This document shows, piece after piece, positions 43,099 through 51,292 of a stretch of 64,000 nt of DNA. Origin of the DNA: Deinococcus sonorensis KR-87. GTDB lineage: Bacteria; Deinococcota; Deinococci; Deinococcales; Deinococcaceae. Below the pieces are notes generated by a model. The model made no database searches, was not told where the DNA came from, and worked only from the letters and a program-made list of their open reading frames with translations. A program made the translations under genes and the position numbers. The DNA is taken from positions 2,075,501 through 2,139,500 of the forward strand of contig NZ_CP158299.1 in the NCBI RefSeq assembly GCF_040256395.1, written 5' to 3'. The number at the start of each line of letters is the position of its first letter. Positions within the stretch are counted from its first letter, which is position 1.

Positions 43099-43582
43099 AC
43101 CCGCCTTGATCGCGCTGGGGGCCAATCTGGGCGATCCGGCGGCGGCCCTGCGCTGGGCGCGCACCGAGCTGGCCCGCCTGGGTACGGTGCAGGCCGGCTC
43201 GCACCTCTACCGCACGCGGGCGGTGGGCGGCCCGCCCGGCCAGCCGGATTACCTGAATGCGGCGCTGGCGCTCGGCACCGACCTGGACCCGGGCGCGCTG
43301 CTCAGGGCGCTGCTGCAGACCGAGGAACGCTACGGCCGGGTACGTGTGGAGCGCTGGGGTCCCAGAGTGCTGGACCTGGACCTGATCGGCGTGGGCGGGC
43401 AGGTGATCCAGCAGGCCGGGCTGACCCTGCCACACCCGCTGGCCTTCGAACGCGGGTTTGTGCTGGCACCGCTGGCCGAGGTGGCCCCGGGGTGGCGCCA
43501 TCCGCTGAGCGGCGAGACGGTGGAGGCGGCCCTGCGCCGGGTGGGGCAGGCGGGTCTGGAACGGCTGCCCGAGCGGCTCTGA
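43091..43582 (+). CDS. folK: 2-amino-4-hydroxy-6-hydroxymethyldihydropteridine diphosphokinase
   Basis: 163 residues from the GTG at 43091. A GTG four codons earlier is an alternative. LIALGANLGD near residue 6, the HPPK segment YLNAALAL, and RWGPRVLDLDLI near 90 with GxRxxDLDI-type Mg2+ ligands are present, followed by LPHPLAFERGFVLAPLAEVAP. It adds pyrophosphate to the pterin before FolP acts. It overlaps folB by 8 bp, completing folP-folB-folK. Confidence 0.93.
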   Translation: MAEPALIALGANLGDPAAALRWARTELARLGTVQAGSHLYRTRAVGGPPGQPDYLNAALALGTDLDPGALLRALLQTEERYGRVRVERWGPRVLDLDLIGVGGQVIQQAGLTLPHPLAFERGFVLAPLAEVAPGWRHPLSGETVEAALRRVGQAGLERLPERL

Positions 43583-43615
43583 GCAGGCCGGGGAACCCGC
43601 CTCACGCCGGGCCGC

Positions 43616-43621
43616 TATACT
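43616..43621 (+). promoter_or_regulatory. -10 element of PASTA-protein gene
   Basis: TATACT 9 nt before the ATG at 43631, at the wide end of the leaderless spacing range. Confidence 0.55.
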
Positions 43622-43630
43622 GCAACTCGC

Positions 43631-45319
43631 ATGACCCGTTCCGACGTTCAAGGCCCTGAAACCCGCATCGACGGCAAGTACCTGGTGCTCTCCGAGGTGT
43701 CGCGCGAGGACCAGACGGTGCTGTATACGGTGCAGCAGGAGGGCCGCGAGCCGCTGCTGCGGCTCGGCTGGTTCGAGGTGACCGGGCCGGCGGAGCGCAG
43801 TTTCTTCCACCGCTACCGCTCGGCTCTTAAGGCGCTGTCGCCGGCGGGGCTGGTGGACGTGGTGGCCCGGCCCGGCGCGTACTACGCGGTGTGGCGCCCG
43901 CTGGAGGGCCAGCCGCTGGCGCAGTTCCTGGACCTGCCGGTCCGCCACGAGGACGCGGTGCAGGCGGTGCGCGACCTGGGCACCCAGCTGGCCGAACACG
44001 GATTCTCGCTGACCGACGCCGAGGTGCTGCTGGATCCGGACGGCCAGCCGCAGCTGGCTTACCTGGCCCCCCGGCAGCACACCTTGGAGGAGGCGGTGCA
44101 GCTGAATACCCAGTTGCTCACGCCGCTGGGCCGCGGCCGGGTGCGCCGCCGCCGGCCGGTGCTGAGCGTCTGGGCGGTGCTGCCGGGCCTGCTGTTCCTG
44201 GGCGGGGCCGGCTACCTGGGCGTTCAGGCGGCGCGCATCTATCTGAACCCCCCGTCGCGCACGGTCCAGAAGGTGGTGGGCCAGCCGGCCGAGCAGGCCG
44301 CCCAGACGCTCGCCGGTGACGGGTTCCGGGTGGCGTATGCCACCGGCGAGGGGCCGGGCCTGCCGGTGGGTGCGGTGGTGTCGCAGGACCCGGCCGCCGG
44401 CAGCGACCTGCCGGTGGGCCGCCAGATCACCCTGACCGTCAACAATCCGCCCTCGCTGACGGTACCGCGCCTGGAGGAGCTGAACCTGGATCAGGTGCAG
44501 GCGCAGCTGGCCGAGAACCGCCTGACCCGTGGGGCCGTCATGACCGTGGACGGCACCTTCTCCGGCACGCCCAAGGGCCGCGTGATCGCGCAGCTGCCGG
44601 AGGCCGGGGCCACCGCCCAGCGCGGCGATAAGGTGACGCTGCTGGTGTCGGGCGGCACCAGCAAGCTCACCTGGCTGCCGCCGCTCACCGGCCTGGCCTT
44701 CGACGATGCCCGCGACCTGGCACGCCGGGCCGGACTGGTGGTCAACCGGGTGCGCCGTCAGGCGAGCAATGCCCGCGAGAACACCGTGCTGAGCCAGGAC
44801 CCGGCTCCGTATGTGCGGGTGGAGGTGGGCGCGCCGGTCACCCTGACCATCGCCATGGCGCCCTATACCGGCCCCAGCCGTCCGGCCGACAGCCTGCCGC
44901 TGCCGCCACCGGTGTATACCCCGCCCGCCACCACGGAGACCACCGAGCCGAGCGTCCCCGACACCACCGACACCCCCACCACCACGGTGGACAGCATTCC
45001 TGCGGTGCCACAGGACACCGCGCCCGCGACCGTGAGCCCTTCGGTGCCCGCGCTGACGGCCACGGAGACCCAGGCGCAGCCGGCGCAGACCCAGGCCCGC
45101 ACGGTGCAGCTGAGCTACACCTTCCCGGCCACGCTGCCCAGCGGCACAGTGGAGATCGTGGTGCGCGACCTGGACGGCGAGCGCCCGGTGCTGGCCCCCA
45201 CCGCCACCGGCACGGTGACCGGGGCCTCGGCGCAGCAGGACGGCATTCAGGTGCGTGGCGACGCCGTGTTTGTGGTGCGGGTCAACGGGCAGGACTACAC
45301 CAGCTTTCCGGCCCAGTGA
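43631..45319 (+). CDS. PASTA-domain membrane protein with kinase-like but degenerate N-terminal domain
   Basis: 562 residues. Residues 10-170 resemble the small Ser/Thr kinase lobe pattern (VLYTVQQ, GLVDVVAR, YYAVWRPLEGQPLAQFLD) but have no HRD or DFG catalytic motif. A basic stretch RRRRP is followed by a membrane helix (178-200). Three PASTA repeats follow: about 208-274, 275-342 and 343-412. A Pro/Thr-rich linker runs to about 480, and a 75-residue C-terminal domain follows. PASTA repeats in PknB-type kinases bind peptidoglycan. Here the cytoplasmic part is probably a pseudokinase or adaptor. TATACT and 9 nt precede the ATG. Cysteine desulfurase follows after 10 bp. Confidence 0.82.
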   Translation: MTRSDVQGPETRIDGKYLVLSEVSREDQTVLYTVQQEGREPLLRLGWFEVTGPAERSFFHRYRSALKALSPAGLVDVVARPGAYYAVWRPLEGQPLAQFLDLPVRHEDAVQAVRDLGTQLAEHGFSLTDAEVLLDPDGQPQLAYLAPRQHTLEEAVQLNTQLLTPLGRGRVRRRRPVLSVWAVLPGLLFLGGAGYLGVQAARIYLNPPSRTVQKVVGQPAEQAAQTLAGDGFRVAYATGEGPGLPVGAVVSQDPAAGSDLPVGRQITLTVNNPPSLTVPRLEELNLDQVQAQLAENRLTRGAVMTVDGTFSGTPKGRVIAQLPEAGATAQRGDKVTLLVSGGTSKLTWLPPLTGLAFDDARDLARRAGLVVNRVRRQASNARENTVLSQDPAPYVRVEVGAPVTLTIAMAPYTGPSRPADSLPLPPPVYTPPATTETTEPSVPDTTDTPTTTVDSIPAVPQDTAPATVSPSVPALTATETQAQPAQTQARTVQLSYTFPATLPSGTVEIVVRDLDGERPVLAPTATGTVTGASAQQDGIQVRGDAVFVVRVNGQDYTSFPAQ

Positions 45320-45329
45320 GCGCCCGGTC

Positions 45330-46448
45330 ATGATCTACCTGGATTACGCGGCCACCCAGCCGATGCGCGCCTCCGCGCTGCGGGCCTACAGCGAGGTGGC
45401 GACCCTGGCGGGCAACCCGGCCAGCGTGCACCGGGCCGGTCAGCGGCTGCGTGAGCGGCTGGAGGAGGGGCGCACGCTGGTGGCGGCGGCGCTAGGGGCC
45501 AGTCCGCTGGAACTGCTGGCCAACGGGGGCGGCACCGAGGGAGACAACCATGTGCTGCTGGGGGTGGCGCAGCAGCACCATCACCGGGGCCACCTGATCA
45601 CTTCGGCCATCGAGCACTCGGCGGTCCTGACGCCGGCCCGCTGGCTGGCGGGGCAGGGCATGGACGTGACGGTGCTGAGCCCGGACCCGCACGGCCGGAT
45701 CGCGCCCGAGGCCGTGGAGGCGGCGCTGCGCTCCGATACCGTGCTGGTCAGCATTCATCATGCCAACAACGAGATCGGAGCGGTACAGGATGTGGCGGCG
45801 CTGGCCGAGGTGGCGCACCGGGGTGGGGCCCTGTTCCATACCGACGCGGTGCAGTCGCCGGGCGTGCTGCCGGTGGACCTGCATGCCTGGAACGTGGATT
45901 TTGCCAGCTTCAGCGCGCACAAGTGGGGCGGGCCGCTGGGGGTGGGTTTTCTGTACCTGCGCCGGGGGCTGGAGCTGCCGCCGCTGCCGCTGGGCGGAGG
46001 TCAGGAGCGCGGGTTGCGGGCCGGCACCCAGAACGCGCCGGGCGTGTACGCTGCAGGAGTAGGGTTGCAGGAGGCCGCCGGGCGGCAGCCGCAGACCCAC
46101 GCCCACCTGCGCGCCCTGAACGACCTGTTCACCCGGCTCGCCCTGGCCGACGACGCGGTCCGGGCCAACCACACTGCCCAGGGCAGCCCCAAGGTGGCCA
46201 GTTTCACCGTGGCCGGGGCAGACGGCGAGGCGCTGCTGATGAACCTGGACCTGGCAGGCGTGGCGGCCAGCGCCGGCAGTGCCTGCAGCGCCGGCACCAT
46301 GCAGCCGAGCCACGTGCTCACCGCGCTGGGCCTGAGTGACGCCCAGGCGAGGGCCAGCCTGCGCTTCAGTTTCGGGGAGGCCACCACCGCCCAGGACGTG
46401 GAGCAGGCCGCGGCCGCATTCCTGCGTGCCGCCGCGTTGAGCCGCTGA
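45330..46448 (+). CDS. Cysteine desulfurase (NifS/IscS family)
   Basis: 372 residues. LDYAATQPM at residue 4, His96 in SAIEHSAVL, Asp172 in FHTDAVQ, PLP Lys198 in SAHKWGGPLG and the loop Cys319 in GSACSAGTMQ are all present. It removes sulfur from cysteine as a persulfide for Fe-S clusters or thio-tRNA. The usual ITSGATE segment is replaced by LLANGGGTEGDN near residue 63. The ATG at 45330 is 10 bp after the PASTA gene stop. No iscU or nfu follows, so its sulfur acceptor is unknown. Confidence 0.93.
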   Translation: MIYLDYAATQPMRASALRAYSEVATLAGNPASVHRAGQRLRERLEEGRTLVAAALGASPLELLANGGGTEGDNHVLLGVAQQHHHRGHLITSAIEHSAVLTPARWLAGQGMDVTVLSPDPHGRIAPEAVEAALRSDTVLVSIHHANNEIGAVQDVAALAEVAHRGGALFHTDAVQSPGVLPVDLHAWNVDFASFSAHKWGGPLGVGFLYLRRGLELPPLPLGGGQERGLRAGTQNAPGVYAAGVGLQEAAGRQPQTHAHLRALNDLFTRLALADDAVRANHTAQGSPKVASFTVAGADGEALLMNLDLAGVAASAGSACSAGTMQPSHVLTALGLSDAQARASLRFSFGEATTAQDVEQAAAAFLRAAALSR

Positions 46449-46463
46449 ATAGGGGAGGGGAGA

Positions 46464-47612
46464 CTACAGGGCGGCGCTGCCTTCCGGGTCCGGAGGACGC
46501 ACCTCCGGCAGCTTGGTCGGGACCTGCAGCGGATGGGCCGGCAGGTCCAGCCGGGTCAGGCGCCCGTCCTCCATAGCCACCCGGACCCCGTTGCGCCCCT
46601 GCCGCTTGGCCGCATAGAGCGCCGCGTCCGCACGGCGCATGACCGTTTCCAGCGACTCGCCCGCCACCCACTCGGCCACGCCGAAGCTAGCGGTCAGCCC
46701 GCCCACCTGATCGAACACGTGCTGGTACAGCTCGGTGCGGGCCGCCTCCGCCAGGGCCTTGCCGCCGTGCTTGTGCAGGCCCGGCAGCACCAGGACAAAT
46801 TCCTCGCCACCCCAACGGGCCAGGAACTGGGCGCCGCTCAGGTGGCGGCTGACCACCCGCGCCGTCTCGCGCAGCACCATGTCGCCGGCCTCGTGGCCGT
46901 AGGTGTCGTTCACCTGCTTGAAGTGGTCGATGTCCAGCATCACCAGCGCAAAGCCCTTGCCTTCCTGGATGCGCCGTTCCAGCTGCTGCTGGGCATACCG
47001 GCGGTTCGGCAGGCCAGTCAGCACGTCGATGTAGGCGGCCAGCCGCACCTGATCCAGCTGCTCGCGCATGATGCCCAGCGCGAACTGGGCCCCGATCAGC
47101 ACGCTGCTCGCCAGCGTGAACTGCACCACTGCCGCCACCATCCGGTAGTTCAGCTGGCCGCTCAGCGACAGGGTCAGCAGGTCAGCCCCGCAGATCAGCA
47201 CCGACAGCACGAACACCACCGTGCACGTGCGCAGCGCCAGCTTGGGCGGAAACGCCACGAAGGAGATGGCGTACAGCACCGCAAACCAGTAGGTGTTCTC
47301 GCTGAGCATCGAGTACTTCAGCACAAACCAGCCGAACTGGTGATGCAGCGCCGCCAGAAAATATACGCTGATGCCGGCCAGGGCCGTCCGGATCGCGATC
47401 TGCACACTCAGCCGCTGGAAGGCGAGCAGCACACTGATCAGGCTCAGCAGCCCTGCCAGCAGCGGCAGCGCGACCGCGTCCAGCGGGTCCAGTGAGCTGA
47501 GCTGCGCGATCAGCGCCGCCACACATGCCAGGGCGCCGACCGGCCCCAGGACCAGGAAGATCTTGCGCTGCAGGCTGTTCCAGGTATTGGTGGTCAGGCT
47601 ATCGGGGGTCAA
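46464..47612 (-). CDS. Membrane diguanylate cyclase (GGDEF)
   Basis: 382 residues. Residues 20-180 hold six or so hydrophobic helices, an unnamed sensor. The GGDEF domain starts near 195 with DVLTGLPNRR and has the active motif GGEEF at 268-272. No RxxD inhibition site is seen (SGAQ stands in that place), so product feedback is likely absent. It makes cyclic di-GMP. The upstream 233 bp lack a gene, and TATACT at 47764-47769 on the minus strand may be the promoter of a long leader. Confidence 0.92.
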   Translation of the reverse strand: MTPDSLTTNTWNSLQRKIFLVLGPVGALACVAALIAQLSSLDPLDAVALPLLAGLLSLISVLLAFQRLSVQIAIRTALAGISVYFLAALHHQFGWFVLKYSMLSENTYWFAVLYAISFVAFPPKLALRTCTVVFVLSVLICGADLLTLSLSGQLNYRMVAAVVQFTLASSVLIGAQFALGIMREQLDQVRLAAYIDVLTGLPNRRYAQQQLERRIQEGKGFALVMLDIDHFKQVNDTYGHEAGDMVLRETARVVSRHLSGAQFLARWGGEEFVLVLPGLHKHGGKALAEAARTELYQHVFDQVGGLTASFGVAEWVAGESLETVMRRADAALYAAKRQGRNGVRVAMEDGRLTRLDLPAHPLQVPTKLPEVRPPDPEGSAAL

Positions 47613-47845
47613 GGTGGGCGGCCTCCCTTGCGGCAGAGTACGTGGACTCGGGCGTCATCATCTGGAGTCGGTGAGCTGACCTGCATCAGCCGGGCGCGGC
47701 CTGTGCGTGACCAGCCGGTGCGCAATGCCTGCACCCTTCACCGTGTGCTCATTGCTCCTGATGCGAGTATAGAGGACTTCTTAAGCCTGTGCTTAGAGTA
47801 TGAAGCCACAGCACCCCGTCAGATGAGAAGCTTGAGGTCAGGCCT
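47613..47845. other. Gene-free region between GGDEF and frnE genes
   Basis: 233 bp of lower GC than its neighbours. It holds a possible minus-strand promoter TATACT near 47764-47769 for the GGDEF gene, and otherwise no tRNA, hairpin-plus-T-run or convincing ORF. Short open frames here run into flanking genes antisense. Confidence 0.6.
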
Positions 47846-48616
47846 TCAGTCGCCCTGGCCCTTTTGCGGCACGTCGCACGCTCCGTCCTGACAGCTGGCA
47901 GCGTCCGGTGCGAGCAACTGAATGGGGGTGCTGGAGGCGAGCTGTTCCTGCCACAGCTGCTGCAGGGCACCGGCGAGCACCTCCGGCGGCTGGGCACCGC
48001 TGACGCCGTATTTGCCGCCCAGCACAAAGAACGGAACCCCCTGGATGCCGTAGGCCTGCGCCTGCGCCTCGTCCTGACGCACCGCAGCGGCGTGGGTCTG
48101 CTGCTCCAGCGCAGTTCGGGCCTCTGCGGCGTCCAGCCCCACCTCGGCGGCCAGGCGCACCAGGGTGTCCAGCTCACCCAGGTGGGCGCCTTCGGTCAGG
48201 TAGGCGCGGAACAGCCGCTCCTTCATCGCGTCCTGCAGTCCGTGCTGCGCCGCCAGATGCACCAGCTGATGCGCCTGGAAGGTGTTGGTGGGCTGCAAGC
48301 GGTCGAAGTGGTAGGTCAGGCCATCGGCGGCGGCCGTCTCGGTCATCTGGTTCAGCATCTGCTGTGCCTGCTCCGGGCTGCGGCCGTACTTGCCGGCCAG
48401 CAGGTCGCGCATGGACCCGGCCGGCTGCAGAGGCGCCTGGGGGTCCAACTCGAAGCTGTGCCACACCACCTCGACCTGATCCAGGTACGGGAACTGCTGC
48501 AGGGCCGCCTCGAAGCGCCGCTTGCCGATGTAGCACCAGGGGCAGGCGATGTCGGACCAGATGTCAACCTGCAGGCGGGGGGCGGTCAATGGAGTCAGGG
48601 GAGCGGAGGCAGTCAT
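47846..48616 (-). CDS. frnE: DsbA family oxidoreductase FrnE
   Basis: 256 residues from the ATG ending at 48616. The thioredoxin-fold DsbA active site is Cys25-Pro-Trp-Cys28 (SDIACPWCYIGKRRFE), with the helical insertion typical of FrnE after it and GVPFFVLGGKYGVSGAQ near 196 as the cis-Pro loop. A second pair, Cys242-x4-Cys247 near the C-terminus, is the FrnE-specific extra disulfide described for D. radiodurans FrnE. There is no signal peptide, so it acts in the cytoplasm, where Deinococcus FrnE has oxidoreductase and stress roles. CAGAAT lies 7 nt before the ATG. Confidence 0.93.
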   Translation of the reverse strand: MTASAPLTPLTAPRLQVDIWSDIACPWCYIGKRRFEAALQQFPYLDQVEVVWHSFELDPQAPLQPAGSMRDLLAGKYGRSPEQAQQMLNQMTETAAADGLTYHFDRLQPTNTFQAHQLVHLAAQHGLQDAMKERLFRAYLTEGAHLGELDTLVRLAAEVGLDAAEARTALEQQTHAAAVRQDEAQAQAYGIQGVPFFVLGGKYGVSGAQPPEVLAGALQQLWQEQLASSTPIQLLAPDAASCQDGACDVPQKGQGD

Positions 48617-48673
48617 GCCCTCTATTCTGACGCGCTTTAGAAAACAAAGCCGAATGTGCCGCACAATGACGCC

Positions 48674-49195
48674 ATGACCGCTCACCTGCACGTGGCCCTG
48701 CTGCGCGGCATCAACGTCGGGGGCCACCGCCGGGTGCCGATGCCGGCGCTGCGGACCGTCTTCGAGGCCGCTGGCTGTACCCGGGTGAAGACCTACCTGC
48801 AGAGCGGCAACGTGGTGTTCCAGGCGGACGGGCCGGACGTGGACCGGCTCCAGGCGGCCCTGCTGCAGGCCTTCGGCTTTGCGGTGGACGTGGTGCTGCG
48901 CCGGGCCGATGAGTGGGGCGCCGTGCGGCGCCACTGCCCGTATCTGGCCCAGGCCGCCGCCGATCCCACCACCGTGCATGTGGCTTTTCTGCCCGAGCCG
49001 CCGGACCCGCAGCGGGTGACGGCGGTGCGGGCGCGGGCCGGGACTGCCTGGGAAGCGAGGGGCCGCGAGGTGTACCTGCACCTGCCGGACGGGCTGGGCC
49101 ACAGCGACCTGAATCTGGCGCCACTGGGGCCGGTGGTCACCGTGCGCAACTGGCGCACGGTGGAGGCCGTGGGCGCGCTGCTGGATCAGCCGTGA
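48674..49195 (+). CDS. DUF1697 family protein
   Basis: 173 residues from the ATG at 48674, preceded by CACAAT and 6 nt. LLRGINVGGHRRVPMPALR near residue 9 and VKTYLQSGNVVFQ near 38 are the family signature. A DxNLAPLGP-type segment (LAPLGPVVTVRNWRT) near 150 completes it. Function unknown for the family. Short divergent spacing of about 57 bp from frnE. Confidence 0.88.
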   Translation: MTAHLHVALLRGINVGGHRRVPMPALRTVFEAAGCTRVKTYLQSGNVVFQADGPDVDRLQAALLQAFGFAVDVVLRRADEWGAVRRHCPYLAQAAADPTTVHVAFLPEPPDPQRVTAVRARAGTAWEARGREVYLHLPDGLGHSDLNLAPLGPVVTVRNWRTVEAVGALLDQP

Positions 49196-49243
49196 AGCGC
49201 CCGCTCTGGGCGGCGCCTCTCAGTTGCGTAGGGCCAGGACCGC

Positions 49244-49249
49244 TACACT
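49244..49249 (+). promoter_or_regulatory. -10 element of msrB (leaderless type)
   Basis: TACACT followed by CGCCCC and the ATG at 49256. Confidence 0.6.
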
Positions 49250-49255
49250 CGCCCC

Positions 49256-49717
49256 ATGACCACCACCAGACCGGGCACCTTCCAGAAGCCCAGCGACGCC
49301 GAACTGCGCGAGCGGCTGACGCCGACCCAGTATCAGGTGACGCAGCATGAGGGCACCGAGCGCGCCTTCACCGGTGAGTACTGGAACACCGACGCGCCGG
49401 GCCTCTACGTGGACGTGGTGTCGGGCGAGCCGCTGTTCAGCAGCCGCGACAAGTACGACGCCGGTTGCGGCTGGCCCAGCTTCACCCGCCCGCTGCCGAG
49501 CGCGGCCATCCGGGAAAACACCGATTACAAGATCGGCTACGCGCGCACCGAGGTCCGGTCGCCGCTGGCCGACTCGCACCTCGGTCACGTCTTCCCGGAC
49601 GGCCCGCAGGCGGAGGGAGGGCTGCGCTACTGCATCAACAGCGCCGCGCTGCGCTTCGTTCCGAAGGCCCAGATGGAAGCGGAAGGGTACGGCGCGTATC
49701 TCCAGGACGTAGAGTAA
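49256..49717 (+). CDS. msrB: Peptide-methionine (R)-S-oxide reductase
   Basis: 153 residues. [11 protein letters not shown] near residue 71, [12 protein letters not shown] near 105 and the catalytic Cys in [11 protein letters not shown] near 125. The two CxxC zinc pairs of other MsrB forms are absent, so this is the zinc-free type. It repairs methionine-R-sulfoxide in proteins, relevant to oxidative stress. TACACT lies 6 nt before the ATG. Confidence 0.96.
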   Translation: MTTTRPGTFQKPSDAELRERLTPTQYQVTQHEGTERAFTGEYWNTDAPGLYVDVVSGEPLFSSRDKYDAGCGWPSFTRPLPSAAIRENTDYKIGYARTEVRSPLADSHLGHVFPDGPQAEGGLRYCINSAALRFVPKAQMEAEGYGAYLQDVE

Positions 49718-49780
49718 CGGCTGAGCGAACCCTCTGGCGGCTCCGACACCCATAGACCTCTCTCGATGTCTGGAGCTGCC

Positions 49781-50803
49781 ATGAATGAACCAGAGGCGTC
49801 GGCCCGTCCCTCGGACCACCTGCTCACCCTGCTGAACGGGTACCGGGTCTCACAGGCCCTCCACGTCGCGGCCACCCTTGGCATTGCCGATCTGCTGGCC
49901 GGCGGGCCGCTGGCCAGCGCCGAACTGGCCGAGCGGACCGGAAGCCACCCGGGATCGCTGTACCGGCTGCTGCGGGCGCTCGCTGACGCTGGAGTGCTGG
50001 CCGAGCACCTGGGACAGCGCTTTGGGTTGACCGCAACGGGAGAGGCGCTGCGCTCCGACGCTCCGGACTCGCTGGCGGGCATGGCCCGGTTTATAGGCCG
50101 ACCCTACATCTGGCAGGCCTGGTCTGGGCTTCTGCACAGCGTCCAGACTGGCGAGAACGCCTTTGCCCACCTGAACGGGGAGAGCCTGTGGGCCTACTGG
50201 GCGCAGCGGCCGGAAGAGAACCGGATCTTCGACGCGGCCATGACTGGCAACACCCGTCGGGCGCAGCATGCCCTGCTCGAACGTACCGATTTCGGGCGCT
50301 ACGGCACGGTGATTGATGTGGGCGGTGGCCGGGGTACGCTGCTGATCGCCCTGCTCCAGAAGTTTCCGGACCTGAAGGGCGTGCTGTTCGATCAGCCGCA
50401 AGTGGTGGCGCACGCTGGACCGTTGCTGACCGAGGCCGGGCTGGCGGAGCGGTGCCGGGTGGTCTCCGGCAGTTTCTTTGAGGGCGTGCCGCCCGGAGGC
50501 GGGGCCTACCTGCTCAAGGCGGTGCTGCACGACTGGGACGACGAACAGGCGATCCAGATCCTGCAGCGGTGCCATGAAGCGATGGCGCCGGGCGCGTCGC
50601 TGCTGGTGATTGAGCGGCGGATGGATCAGGGCGTCCGGGACCGGCACGCCTCGCTCTCGGACCTGAACATGCTGGTGGGTCCGGGCGGCCGTGAGCGCAC
50701 CACGGCCGAGTTCCGCACGCTGTTTGAACACGCCGGATTTACCCTGACGGACATCCGCGACGCCGGTTATGGCTTCTCCATCATTGAGGGCGTGCCGGTC
50801 TGA
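49781..50803 (+). CDS. SAM-dependent O-methyltransferase (COMT/acetylserotonin type)
   Basis: 340 residues from the ATG at 49781, preceded by TGGAGCTGCC. An ATG five codons earlier is possible but has no ribosome site. An N-terminal dimerisation winged helix (RLLRALADAGVL near 65) precedes the SAM motif VIDVGGGRGTLL near 180, and the catalytic His lies in HDWDDEQAIQIL near 255. Such enzymes methylate hydroxyl groups of aromatic or polyketide-like compounds. No biosynthetic cluster is adjacent. Confidence 0.9.
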   Translation: MNEPEASARPSDHLLTLLNGYRVSQALHVAATLGIADLLAGGPLASAELAERTGSHPGSLYRLLRALADAGVLAEHLGQRFGLTATGEALRSDAPDSLAGMARFIGRPYIWQAWSGLLHSVQTGENAFAHLNGESLWAYWAQRPEENRIFDAAMTGNTRRAQHALLERTDFGRYGTVIDVGGGRGTLLIALLQKFPDLKGVLFDQPQVVAHAGPLLTEAGLAERCRVVSGSFFEGVPPGGGAYLLKAVLHDWDDEQAIQILQRCHEAMAPGASLLVIERRMDQGVRDRHASLSDLNMLVGPGGRERTTAEFRTLFEHAGFTLTDIRDAGYGFSIIEGVPV

Positions 50804-50831
50804 AGGGTACTCACGCTCCCGGGCGGGAAGT

Positions 50832-51233
50832 TTACTCGCCCTGTTCGCAGGCCACGCCGTTGTGATTGCGGTCCAGGCCGGTGCGGTAACCGGGGTGGGC
50901 CAGCCGGAGGGGAGCGGCCCCGGCCGCACGCGCGGCCGTGCACGAGCGGAAGTACACCACGCCGCGCCCGGACAGCGGCGCGCTGCGGGTGAGCGGGCGC
51001 ATCAGCGAACGGGCCACGTACCCACCGTGTCCCCGGTAGCTGGTGCGGCACCAGTTGCCGCTGCAGGCGACGGTGAGCAGGGTCTGTGCCGGGATCACCT
51101 GTATCACCGGGCCGCTCAGGGCCGGCTGACGGTGCAGGTTGAGGCTGGTGGTGGTGATGGCCGTGGCAGCCTGGGCGGTGGCCAGACTGGCCACCGCCAG
51201 GGCCAGGGTACGCAGGAGGGGTCGGGAGAACAT
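50832..51233 (-). CDS. Secreted SH3b - Excalibur calcium-binding protein
   Basis: 133 residues. A signal peptide (cleavage near AQAATA, residue 23) is followed by a bacterial SH3 domain (LNLHRQPALSGPVIQVIP, CSGNWCRTSYRGHGGYVARSL) and a C-terminal Excalibur domain (FRSCTAARAAGAAP, DRNHNGVACE) that resembles an EF-hand. It likely binds the cell wall and Ca2+ outside the membrane. CATCCT lies 6 nt upstream of the ATG. Confidence 0.9.
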   Translation of the reverse strand: MFSRPLLRTLALAVASLATAQAATAITTTSLNLHRQPALSGPVIQVIPAQTLLTVACSGNWCRTSYRGHGGYVARSLMRPLTRSAPLSGRGVVYFRSCTAARAAGAAPLRLAHPGYRTGLDRNHNGVACEQGE

Positions 51234-51292
51234 GCGGTCAGGATGACACGGAACGCCTGACCGGTGCCTGAAGAGAGGCTTTCGACCCGCGC

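Noticed and set aside
42698..45331. An 877-codon open frame on the minus strand opposite folB, folK and the PASTA gene
   Set aside because: It spans several clearly coding genes on the other strand and has no recognisable motif. It is a GC shadow.
47628..47891. An 87-codon open frame in the gap upstream of the GGDEF gene
   Set aside because: It overlaps the 3' end of frnE antisense and shows no coding character.
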